NCBI GenBank assembly: GCA_047974325.1
Contig: JBKECE010000141.1
Coordinates: forward strand, 1 to 6,201
Reading direction: 5' to 3'
DNA length: 6,201 nucleotides
From: QVMP01 sp047974325
Lineage (GTDB): Bacteria; Bacteroidota; Bacteroidia; Bacteroidales; Dysgonomonadaceae
Below are positions 1 through 6,015 of the stretch, in pieces. A program made the position numbers and the translations under genes. The notes beneath the pieces were generated by a model that had not been told where the DNA came from, did not search any database, and saw only the letters and a list, made by a program, of their open reading frames with translations. Each line of letters begins with the position of its first letter. The stretch's first letter is position 1.

Positions 1-1950
1 ATCTCTTAATCCTGATTTATAGATATAAGATTTTCTGACATGTAACAGCTCCTTGTAACCGACGCCATGTCGACCCGCCGATACGCGTTTTAATCCGGTA
101 TTAGTCCCTAAGCCGTAAAGACAAAGTAATAAACGTTTTTGAAGTTCATCCCGATTAAGCCTTTCACTGGAACGTTGTGTTCTGAAGCATTCTGTAAATC
201 CGATTCTTAAATCGGCTTCTTTGAGTATATCTAAGAGGCTTGTCATTGGCCAGGTAGCTTGTATCTGACCTTTCAGTTTGTTTATGTTGACAGGTTCCGG
301 CTGTTCAGCCAGAGGAGATAGACAGATGTGATTCTTACTGTTCGCCAGTAAGCGTACCTGCTTGTTGCCGGGAATTGATTTGTTCAATGAACAAAGAGCT
401 TTGCACATACTTTCTCTGATGTTATTTATGAACTCCCCGGCATCTTGTGTAATACCGAGGTCTTTATAATAAAATTCCCTATTAATATTGAAATCTTGCG
501 GTAAATCTTCGTCCGGATTCCGATACCTGTCAGCGTCCTGAACCCAAATTTCTTTGCAGCGGAGTTTTTCACGCAGCACTTGCAAAACACATATTTCATA
601 ATTAATACGATTAATTCTTCTTTCGCCGTTATCATCAGTTTCTATCGTAATCTCATGATATTTTGGACGGACTACACCATCAATAGGTAGATTATCCGAA
701 AGATAATAATATTGTTGGTTTGAGCCTTTATGTTCCTCCAGCCACTTTAAAGCATTGAGTACGGGTCGGTGCATGATATTATTTGAACAGAACTTCATGC
801 ATCCAAGTAGCTTGGGAACCATACGTCGGTAATGATTACTGTAACTGGAGCGTATTATTTTGTGTACTTCTTTCTGGTAATTTTTTCCGGAAGACTTGTA
901 TTCTTTGACCAGATTGTTTAGTACTTGTACGCCGGCAACAGGATAAACTACTTCTTTTACTGTGCTGTCAGGATTATTCAGGGCAGCTTCAGCTATTCGC
1001 ATCAGAAGGAGATCCTTGCCATAGACCTTCCGGAAATCCTGCATCAATCTTTTAGTTACTTTCTTTTCTGCTCTTACCGATAAACGATGAATAATCTGTA
1101 TTAAAAGTTCTACCAACCCGTCAATAATCTCGCTTTGTCGGGTATAAAAAAAGATACTCATTAATACGTAACGAATATGAACAGGATGACGTTTGAGTTC
1201 CCAGGTTGTTTCAGAAAGGGCACGAGACCGGATACGACTCATTATTTTAGGATTTAAAGAGGAAAGTTGTTGTTCGGGAAATTCCAATTGATTAATAAAC
1301 TCCAGCTTTTCTATCTCTTTCAATACCGAATCCAGACTTACTCTTCCCGGATCGGATTTAAGCGATGCAAAGTTCATAGACTCGGTTTTATCCTCCAGGC
1401 AATAATCAATGATGTCTTTTGTTTCATCGGGTAATTCATTGCTGATATTTTCGAAAAGTGAATTCTCAAATTGGAAATAAACCGAATTTAAATCCCGAAT
1501 GAGTTCTTTCTCTGCTGGTCGGTCAATTTTGTTATGATGTAGCCATTCGTAAACATACTCTAATGCTTCTGATGTGGAAAACCCTTTGGGGAATATGGTC
1601 TGACATAACCAATCTTGGATTTCCTTTTGATCACTTTCTAGGAATTTCCGTATTCCAAGGAAGTCTAAAATTTCTTGGCGATGCCTTCTTGCTGTTCTAT
1701 CCTCCCAATCATAGTAAGATAAAGTATTGTCCTTTTTATTTCCAAAACCCAGCTGTTCTAAAATATACTGTAAAGCAACGCCAGTAAGATCATTTTTGCT
1801 TTCAGGAAAAATACCATAATACTGATAGTGCTTCAATTGCATGCAAAAAGCCACATGATTCTTGTAGGGTTTTGTTTTGAGGAGTTGTAGCTCTTCATAG
1901 CTTAGAGACCAATGTCTGCCAAGTTCTTCAGCATCCCATATTTGCTTCAT
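1..1950 (-). CDS. tnpA: Tn3-family transposase TnpA (N-terminal 650 residues, runs off left edge)
   Basis: One reading frame stays open from the ATG at 1950-1948 to position 1 with no stop. An in-frame TAA at 1978-1980 lies just upstream, which supports this start. The N-terminus has the DUF4158-like pattern of Tn3 transposases (residues about 1-150, around HVAFCMQLKHYQYYGIFPE). Family blocks then follow in order: SLKSDPGRVSLDSVL (196-210), RYRNPDEDLPQDF (475-487), LLDILKEADLR (572-582) and LYGLGTNTGLKR (611-622). D574 is the likely first catalytic Asp of the DDE triad. The second Asp and the Glu should lie beyond the window. The enzyme cuts and joins transposon ends to form a cointegrate. 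In well-studied members (Tn3, Tn4430) the first Asp is near residue 680-690, so this protein is probably about 100 residues shorter than usual; this is inferred, since the C-terminus is not seen. The gene is less AT-rich than the mob genes, which fits separate ancestry. Confidence 0.93.
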   Translation of the reverse strand, partial: MKQIWDAEELGRHWSLSYEELQLLKTKPYKNHVAFCMQLKHYQYYGIFPESKNDLTGVALQYILEQLGFGNKKDNTLSYYDWEDRTARRHRQEILDFLGIRKFLESDQKEIQDWLCQTIFPKGFSTSEALEYVYEWLHHNKIDRPAEKELIRDLNSVYFQFENSLFENISNELPDETKDIIDYCLEDKTESMNFASLKSDPGRVSLDSVLKEIEKLEFINQLEFPEQQLSSLNPKIMSRIRSRALSETTWELKRHPVHIRYVLMSIFFYTRQSEIIDGLVELLIQIIHRLSVRAEKKVTKRLMQDFRKVYGKDLLLMRIAEAALNNPDSTVKEVVYPVAGVQVLNNLVKEYKSSGKNYQKEVHKIIRSSYSNHYRRMVPKLLGCMKFCSNNIMHRPVLNALKWLEEHKGSNQQYYYLSDNLPIDGVVRPKYHEITIETDDNGERRINRINYEICVLQVLREKLRCKEIWVQDADRYRNPDEDLPQDFNINREFYYKDLGITQDAGEFINNIRESMCKALCSLNKSIPGNKQVRLLANSKNHICLSPLAEQPEPVNINKLKGQIQATWPMTSLLDILKEADLRIGFTECFRTQRSSERLNRDELQKRLLLCLYGLGTNTGLKRVSAGRHGVGYKELLHVRKSYIYKSGLRD

Positions 1951-2093
1951 GATTTTTCTTAGACAAGTTAAGAAAATTTACTGAATCAGAAAATTCGTAT
2001 ATTGTATCCAGCTAAAATACACTATTTATACATCTATTATATACTGATACAGAGGTGAATAAAAGAAAGTTGTCCGTTTTCGCAGCTATGTGG
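1951..2093. other. Leader region between transposase and truncated coupling gene
   Basis: This stretch of about 143 bp separates the tnpA start from the stop codon that ends the coupling gene, and shows no convincing gene. It is AT-rich and on the minus strand contains TATAAT at 2041-2036, which could serve as a -10 element for tnpA, but no clear upstream box is visible. Tn3-type promoters, and in some members resolution sites, lie next to tnpA. I see short imperfect inverted motifs at about 1990-2055 but nothing I can call a res site. Confidence 0.4.
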
Positions 2094-2098
2094 TCATT
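2060..2098 (-). repeat. Candidate terminal inverted repeat of the Tn3-family element
   Basis: Read on the minus strand from the junction inward, the sequence contains GCTGCGAAAACGGACAAC (2085-2068). Its GAAAACGGA core matches the middle of known Tn3-family ends, such as the CAGAAAACGGAAAA of Tn21-type repeats, at roughly the right distance from the proposed outer edge. It lacks the usual outer GGGG and a clear inner TAAG, so it would be a divergent repeat. The matching copy at the other end is not in the window, so this is a candidate only. Confidence 0.4.
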
Positions 2099-3404
2099 GG
2101 GCCAATATAGATCTTGCAACATATTTTTTCCCGTCCCATTGTGCAACAGCCTGTACCATATCTTGTAAACAGTAAACAAAAGAAAAACCATAAGACCGAA
2201 GTGTAGCAATACGTTTTGCTAAATTCATTATTTTAATTGTTGGGGCTTCATCCAACAGGACAAAAGACGGCTTCCTGCCTCTTTTACTCATTTGGGATAA
2301 ACAAGCATCTACAACCGTAGCTAATATAGGAGATATTGCTTCCTCTGTTTCGCTAGGATCGTTTACTATGGAGATAACAGACCTGTTATCATCCGCATTC
2401 AGATCTAAGGGTACTTCATCAGCCCCCAGAAGATAAAATATTTCTGGGCTTGCTATTTTTCGTAAAGCTGCCGCTAATGTAGAATATAAACTACCTGTTT
2501 GTCTTGAATTGGATAAACCCGTTAAAAACACACTTGCTGCAAGTTCTGCTCTCGGATCTTTACATATCCAGTCAACTAATTTTTTAAATGGTTCTGTAAG
2601 GGTTATACCCTCTGGACTTTTAAATTTTTCATGGTGATTATCAGCAGCCAATAAAAAAGCCGTAAGAAAAGGTAAATTACACTTTTCGGGATAATCTTTT
2701 TTTAATCTCCATATCACACCCGCTATAAGGCTTTCGCACCCGTCTTTAAAAAATTTTGAGGCTTCTGATGAAGCATCGCTTTGAGAAAGATTCATAACAA
2801 ATGTACTAACCAAACTATTAATACTTGATTCGTTATTCATCCTTTGTGGTGCTATGGGATTTATTCTTATACTCCTGTTTACATCTGCAGGCGAAAAAAT
2901 ATTAACCTTAATATTCTGTTTTTTAAATAACGGATAGGCTATTTCTGTAAGTTCGTAAAACTTATAATCATATATAATTCCCGCAAATGAATGTTTAGCG
3001 TAATGTTTCAGTAGAAAATAAATAACACTTGCTGTTTTTCCTGCCCCTGATGCCCCAGAGATCGCAACACCCGTATTAATATCTTCCCAGTAAAATTTTT
3101 TCTTTGATTCGTCTAAGAACTCTATTCTAAAAGGGTTATCCTTACTTTTACCTTTCTCTTTCTTTTCAAATATACTTATCGTAAGTAATGATAAAACCAA
3201 AGAGGGTAAAGCAAAATAAGTTATATATTCAACAATAGAACATGATATGATATTATACAAAACAAAATATCCCAACACATATATTAATGTTGAAAATATA
3301 AAACCTATGTTCTTAAATTTAACAACTAAATAGGTTATAACAGTCACAAATAAAATGACCGCAAGACAAATAGCCTCTATATGTAAAGTCGCGTAAGTAA
3401 ACAT
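2094..3404 (-). CDS. TraG/VirD4-like type IV coupling protein (MobC-like), 3' truncated by insertion
   Basis: This is a coupling ATPase that links the relaxosome to the type IV secretion channel at the inner membrane. Three hydrophobic N-terminal segments (about residues 10-28, 35-54 and 60-79) anchor it. The cytoplasmic ATPase part carries Walker A GASGAGKT (117-124), Walker B FVLLDE (381-386) and a CLQD sensor block (412-415, Gln414). Related Bacteroidota proteins usually run to about 600 residues or more and continue after SILA with a segment like NLSTQFFGK. Here the reading ends SILAQ at residue 436, with a TGA that belongs to the adjoining sequence, and no other frame downstream restores the family sequence. 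The likely cause is insertion of the neighbouring Tn3-family element. The core motifs remain, but the C-terminal part is gone, so function is doubtful. The gene follows the relaxase on the same strand after a 106-bp gap that has its own promoter-like motif. Confidence 0.88.
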   Translation of the reverse strand: MFTYATLHIEAICLAVILFVTVITYLVVKFKNIGFIFSTLIYVLGYFVLYNIISCSIVEYITYFALPSLVLSLLTISIFEKKEKGKSKDNPFRIEFLDESKKKFYWEDINTGVAISGASGAGKTASVIYFLLKHYAKHSFAGIIYDYKFYELTEIAYPLFKKQNIKVNIFSPADVNRSIRINPIAPQRMNNESSINSLVSTFVMNLSQSDASSEASKFFKDGCESLIAGVIWRLKKDYPEKCNLPFLTAFLLAADNHHEKFKSPEGITLTEPFKKLVDWICKDPRAELAASVFLTGLSNSRQTGSLYSTLAAALRKIASPEIFYLLGADEVPLDLNADDNRSVISIVNDPSETEEAISPILATVVDACLSQMSKRGRKPSFVLLDEAPTIKIMNLAKRIATLRSYGFSFVYCLQDMVQAVAQWDGKKYVARSILAQ

Positions 3405-3429
3405 TTTAACTCGTTGTTGTTTAATATTA

Positions 3430-3452
3430 CATACTATCAGTATGCAAATATA
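3430..3452 (-). promoter_or_regulatory. Putative promoter and operator of the coupling protein gene
   Basis: On the minus strand TATATTTG (3452-3445) fits the Bacteroides -7 consensus TAnnTTTG about 40 nt before the coupling gene ATG. I see no good TTG -33 box at the usual spacing. Immediately downstream, where transcription would start, lies the inverted repeat CATACT-ATC-AGTATG (3430-3444), with perfect 6-bp arms. A repressor bound there would block initiation. The overlapping minus-strand TTTGCATAC (3448-3440) is the same motif that is repeated upstream of the accessory mob gene. Confidence 0.45.
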
Positions 3453-3472
3453 TAAATAAATATTACCGCATT

Positions 3473-3494
3473 TATATATTTATATAAATATATA
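3473..3494. repeat. 22-bp perfect AT-only palindrome between relaxase and coupling genes
   Basis: The sequence is a perfect dyad centred between 3483 and 3484, with each arm TATATATTTAT or its complement. It begins 17 bp past the relaxase stop codon. It could be a weak transcript-end hairpin or a protein-binding dyad. Because the whole gap is almost pure A and T, a chance origin is quite possible. Confidence 0.4.
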
Positions 3495-3510
3495 TTTATT
3501 TATACGAATA

Positions 3511-5019
3511 TTATCTTTCGATTTCCTCTTTCGATATAAGTTTAGATACTAAACTTGCTGCTGCAACATAAGGGTTTACTTTACCAATAGTATTGGTAAC
3601 ACCCGTAGTTACACCTTTAGATAGTAAGTTTTTATTTATGTATTGCCCTACATTTTTTATCATATTATAATTAGATAATACAGTCATAGCGTAGGGGTTT
3701 GCTCTACCAATATTTTGGAAAACTTCTCTATACATTAAATTCTTACTTATTTGTTGACTGGTTCGGCTTATCATTTTATAGTTAGATGAAACCGCTTTTC
3801 TTGTTGCTATATTCTTTTGTTTATTTTCTACTAAAATCGATATTCCTTTTATTGCTGTTTTCGTAATTGTGTAATATGGTTTTGCATGGGCTAAATACTT
3901 TAAACCTGCATCCTGAATAATTTTGTTAAATATAGGGTTTTGTAAATTAATTCGCTCTCTATTTGTAGAATTTTTTTTAACAGTTGCTTTTTCGGGTTCT
4001 GTATAAAATTTTTCCCAGTAACGTTTTTCGGCTAAGACTTCTTTGTATTTCTCGGGTTCATCTTTTGCTAGTTTTCGGGCTTCGTATGTTTCTGCCCAGC
4101 TACGAGAATAATTAAAAGATAAATCAAAAGATTTTTCATTTTCAGTAACAAATTTATTTCGGTCAAAACCTATTTGACACATCTTTTCTCCAACCTTAAC
4201 CATTTTACCCGCTTCGTCCTTTTCAAGGATGGCGACTTTATGTTGTGCATCATTACGGGCTTTAGCTAACGGGCTAAGTTTAACACATTGTTCCTTATCT
4301 CTGCGGGACACAACAATATGAATATGATAATTTGCACCCGATTTAGGCATCATTTCAGTAATAACCTTATCTTTCCCGTTCTTCCGCACATCACACTCAC
4401 GAATAAGAGTTTTCTTTAATTCGTCAATCTTCGCCTGTTGTTTCTCTGTTGGCTTTGGGTACTTCTTTTCTAATTTATCAATCTGCCTTTGTACCTTTTT
4501 ATTTTGCTTAACTTCTGGGCTGTTGTACTTCCAATATCTGTCTTTTTCAACTTTCCCATACCAAACAAGATCCTTATTATCTTTTATATGTTCCCTATTA
4601 AAATTCTGGGCGTAATTATCCATACATTTAATAGCATATTCTTTATATAAGTTTCTGGCGATTTCCTCTTTAACCTTATATAGATCTTCTCCTACTCCTG
4701 CAGCTTCTAATTTTAATGCTTCAATATGGGCTAATAAATCAATGTGATCTATTTCCTTAGCTGACGGGTTAAATGTAAGTGAAAAGAAACGGGATTCGTC
4801 TTTAGATAGACCTTTGCAATTTTTATCAATCCGCTCTATCACTTCAAATTTATCTATATCGGAATTTTCACCATTAAAAAAAGGATCTGGCTGTTCTACT
4901 AATTGATTTTCCTTATCAAGATAATTAGCAAAATCCCTTATCTGGTCGTTTTCCTTTTCCAAATAATTAATAAGATCGCTACAACCGCCTTTTTTATTTG
5001 GTGTTATTGTGATATACAT
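3511..5019 (-). CDS. MobB-like relaxase (DUF5712-like, HUH type)
   Basis: This is the likely DNA-nicking relaxase of the mobilization operon. The N-terminus (MYITITPNKKGGCSDLINYL, then EKEN) resembles the 'G-S/C-x-x-L-V/I-N/H-YLEKEN' start that I know from Bacteroidota DUF5712 mobilization proteins. The block NYHIHIVVSRRD (230-241) contains H232 and H234, the HxH metal-binding pair of HUH relaxases, and FFSLTFNPS (78-86) looks like an additional conserved strand. A Lys/Glu-rich helical segment (about 170-210) precedes the HxH motif. The C-terminus (about 410-490) is a degenerate tandem repeat with small residues and may be non-catalytic. The nucleophile Tyr cannot be assigned with confidence; Tyr19 in the YLEKEN block is one option. 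The start overlaps the upstream accessory gene by 16 nt, which suggests translational coupling. I am sure it is a mobilization protein and less sure of the exact relaxase family (MOBB-like is my best guess). Confidence 0.83.
   Translation of the reverse strand: MYITITPNKKGGCSDLINYLEKENDQIRDFANYLDKENQLVEQPDPFFNGENSDIDKFEVIERIDKNCKGLSKDESRFFSLTFNPSAKEIDHIDLLAHIEALKLEAAGVGEDLYKVKEEIARNLYKEYAIKCMDNYAQNFNREHIKDNKDLVWYGKVEKDRYWKYNSPEVKQNKKVQRQIDKLEKKYPKPTEKQQAKIDELKKTLIRECDVRKNGKDKVITEMMPKSGANYHIHIVVSRRDKEQCVKLSPLAKARNDAQHKVAILEKDEAGKMVKVGEKMCQIGFDRNKFVTENEKSFDLSFNYSRSWAETYEARKLAKDEPEKYKEVLAEKRYWEKFYTEPEKATVKKNSTNRERINLQNPIFNKIIQDAGLKYLAHAKPYYTITKTAIKGISILVENKQKNIATRKAVSSNYKMISRTSQQISKNLMYREVFQNIGRANPYAMTVLSNYNMIKNVGQYINKNLLSKGVTTGVTNTIGKVNPYVAAASLVSKLISKEEIER
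3556..3786 (-). repeat. Tandem duplication inside the relaxase C-terminus
   Basis: Residues about 412-447 and 449-489 align as two copies: SNYKMI...SKNLM...IGRANPYAM and SNYNMI...NKNLL...IGKVNPYVA. The NPY motifs (441-443 and 482-484) are 41 residues apart. The DNA retains similarity, for example GGGTTTACTTTACCAATA at 3572 and GGGTTTGCTCTACCAATA at 3695, which are 123 bp apart. This points to an old in-frame tandem duplication. Confidence 0.65.
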
Positions 5020-5603
5020 TTTCTAACAAAATTCTCTATTATCAAAAAATCTTCTTCTCGAATAGACTTCTTTCGACCTGATGAAGTGGAAGCAGGATCT
5101 TTTATTATCATTTTAAAAATCTCAACAGCTTCATTTAAGCGAAGATCTACGGTTTCCTTTTCGACTTTCAACTTATATATATCTTCATCCGTATTTTGTA
5201 CAGGAACAGAAGACGAAATATTTTGTTCGGGTTCTGGATCTATCGGGTTATTATCTTCTATAATTTCGTTAATCTGCATATTAGAAATAATGCCCGTTGT
5301 ATCTGTTTCAATCCTGACTAATGTTTTAACAATAGCCCCCAATTTATTTATTTCAATATCCTTTATAACAGATATTAAAAATTCCAAGCGGGATGCAAGA
5401 TTTTCTATGTTACTTTCTTTCGTTTTTTCTCTCAATAGATCTCCATAATCAAGCCTATTTTTAATTATATACATGGCTATCTTATCAATAGCATCTATTA
5501 AAGAAACTTTCGATTTTTTGGAAAAATCAAGTAAAATAGAGTGCGCCTCTGGTGAGATCCGAAGTTGCTTATAATTCATAAGTGCAGCATTAAGTTTATG
5601 CAA
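5004..5603 (-). CDS. BfmA/BtgA-like accessory mobilization protein (MobA-like, ribbon-helix-helix)
   Basis: This is probably the DNA-binding accessory protein that recognises oriT, helps load the relaxase and may repress its own operon. Near the N-terminus a short strand (YKQLRIS, residues 11-17) is followed by two helices (about 18-30 and 33-48), the layout of MetJ/Arc-type ribbon-helix-helix domains. The next segment (about 66-100, ENLASRLEFLISVIKDIEINKL) resembles the BfmA/BtgA core. The middle (about 115-140) is acidic and Pro-rich and looks like a linker. The tail is helical and ends in a basic patch (GRKKS) and a final helix. The first ATG gives 199 residues. Met9 (codon 5579-5577, MNYKQLRIS) is a good alternative start, because the nearest promoter motif would put transcription initiation almost on the first ATG. 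It is the first gene of the mob operon and overlaps the relaxase gene by 16 nt. The family assignment rests on pattern and context. Confidence 0.72.
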   Translation of the reverse strand: MHKLNAALMNYKQLRISPEAHSILLDFSKKSKVSLIDAIDKIAMYIIKNRLDYGDLLREKTKESNIENLASRLEFLISVIKDIEINKLGAIVKTLVRIETDTTGIISNMQINEIIEDNNPIDPEPEQNISSSVPVQNTDEDIYKLKVEKETVDLRLNEAVEIFKMIIKDPASTSSGRKKSIREEDFLIIENFVRKCISQ

Positions 5604-5610
5604 ATGATTA

Positions 5611-5618
5611 CAAATATA
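5611..5618 (-). promoter_or_regulatory. Putative -7 element of the mob operon
   Basis: TATATTTG on the minus strand matches TAnnTTTG and is identical to the motif before the coupling gene. It sits only 8 bp before the first ATG, so if it is used, translation should begin at the later ATG (5579). A second match, TACATTTG (5693-5686), would give a leader of about 75 nt. Neither has an obvious -33 box at the usual spacing. Confidence 0.4.
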
Positions 5619-5655
5619 ATAGTAAAAATCAAATATTTATATACATAGATAAATT

Positions 5656-5709
5656 TTTGCATACAATTTTTACATACAAAATATACAAATGTAAATAATT
5701 TGCATACAA
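5656..5709. repeat. Iteron-like TTTGCATACAA motifs upstream of the mob operon
   Basis: TTTGCATACAA occurs exactly at 5656-5666 and 5699-5709, with a one-mismatch copy TTTACATACAA at 5669-5679 and a shorter TATACAAA at 5682-5689. The same nonamer, in the opposite orientation, lies at the putative promoter of the coupling gene (3440-3448). This fits binding sites for a regulator such as the ribbon-helix-helix accessory protein. Confidence 0.5.
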
Positions 5710-5720
5710 ATAAAAATATA

Positions 5721-5745
5721 TAAACTATTGTTTATTAATAGTTTA
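5721..5745. repeat. Inverted repeat with 9-bp arms
   Basis: The arms TAAACTATT (5721-5729) and AATAGTTTA (5737-5745) are perfect complements around a 7-nt spacer. It is wholly AT-rich apart from one C/G pair. It could be part of oriT or an operator, but its role is unknown. Confidence 0.45.
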
Positions 5746-5765
5746 ATTATTAACAGAGTTTCAAA

Positions 5766-5786
5766 TTATCGGGCTTTGCCCGATAA
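5766..5786. repeat. GC-rich hairpin, candidate oriT inverted repeat
   Basis: The perfect 9-bp arms TTATCGGGC and GCCCGATAA surround a TTT loop. It is by far the most GC-rich stable stem in an AT-rich stretch, about 160 bp upstream of the accessory mob gene. Relaxosomes often recognise such a stem beside the nick. A terminator is the main alternative: on the plus strand a T-rich tract follows, but only after about 13 nt, which is too far for a classic intrinsic terminator. Confidence 0.55.
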
Positions 5787-5938
5787 CGTCTTGCTTTCTT
5801 TTTTTTCTGCAATGAAATAAAGAAAAATTCAATACTATGACCGTAGGGAATACCGCTTTTTTTTCTTCTTTTCTCATTGGAAAATAAGATACTTAATTAA
5901 CCGAAATATCAAATTAGAATCCTAAACGTTTGGCGTGT

Positions 5939-5964
5939 GTTTTTGTGCGAAGCAATACAAAAAC
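5939..5964. repeat. Inverted repeat with 8-bp arms and alternative pairing
   Basis: GTTTTTGT (5939-5946) and ACAAAAAC (5957-5964) are perfect complements around the 10-nt spacer GCGAAGCAAT. The left arm overlaps TTTTGTGC (5941-5948), which can pair instead with GCACAAAA (5989-5996), so two mutually exclusive stems are possible. It may belong to oriT or to a structured leader. No known RNA family is recognised. Confidence 0.4.
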
Positions 5965-6015
5965 CATGACAAACAAAGACGACACAATGCACAAAATTTC
6001 ATCCATTAGAAAAGA

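Larger units (their letters stand above)
1..2098 (-). mobile_element. One end of a Tn3-family transposon, left part outside window
   Basis: The left third of the window reads as the 5' end of a Tn3-family replicative transposon: the transposase gene, a leader of about 145 bp, and then an abrupt switch to the coupling protein gene. The right-hand boundary is placed near 2090-2102 because coupling-protein homology stops there, and the sequence just inside resembles the middle of Tn3-type terminal repeats. Tn3 elements normally carry repeats of about 38 bp and make 5-bp target duplications. Neither the far repeat nor the second target copy can be seen here, so the exact edge is inferred. Any resolvase or cargo genes would lie to the left. 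Confidence 0.7.
5641..6010. other. Gene-free structured region, putative oriT and mob operon control region
   Basis: Between the accessory mob gene and the next gene are about 420 bp with no convincing coding sequence but dense secondary structure: iteron-like motifs (5656-5709), inverted repeats (5721-5745, 5766-5786, 5939-5964) and two polypyrimidine tracts. The tracts (5793-5810 and 5855-5876) are each followed by a similar run (CTGCAATGAAATAA and CTCATTGGAAAATAA). In mobilizable elements oriT commonly lies just upstream of the accessory and relaxase genes and contains inverted repeats beside the nick site. I infer oriT from position and structure; no known nick sequence is recognised. Confidence 0.5.

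Noticed and set aside
426..635. Open frame of 69 codons on the minus strand
   Set aside because: It lies wholly inside the Tn3-family transposase gene in another frame on the same strand and has no family-like sequence.
1563..1787. Open frame of 74 codons on the plus strand
   Set aside because: It is antisense to the well-supported N-terminal part of the transposase, so it is a shadow frame.
2012..2209. Open frame of 65 codons on the minus strand spanning the junction
   Set aside because: It overlaps the end of the coupling gene in the wrong frame and continues into the transposon leader. It does not restore the coupling-protein sequence, so it neither rescues the gene nor indicates a frameshift.
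3583..3597. Perfect inverted repeat ACCAATA-G-TATTGGT inside the relaxase gene
   Set aside because: It falls within conserved repeat codons (TNTIGK) and has a 1-nt centre, so it is more likely a coincidence of coding sequence.
4903..5448. Open frame of 181 codons on the plus strand
   Set aside because: It is antisense to both the accessory mob gene and the relaxase. Its Ile/Ser/Phe-rich composition is what the complement of AT-rich Lys/Glu/Asn coding sequence gives.
5656..5709. Short regularly repeated motifs considered as a CRISPR array or plasmid replication iterons
   Set aside because: The units are only 11 bp at uneven spacing (13, then about 30 bp) with no unique spacers, and no replication initiator gene is visible. 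Regulatory or oriT binding sites fit better.
5837..5887. Possible 16-residue peptide on the plus strand (MTVGNTAFF...)
   Set aside because: It is very short, and its Phe/Ser run is only the polypyrimidine tract. There is no ribosome binding evidence, and a non-coding oriT role is more likely.
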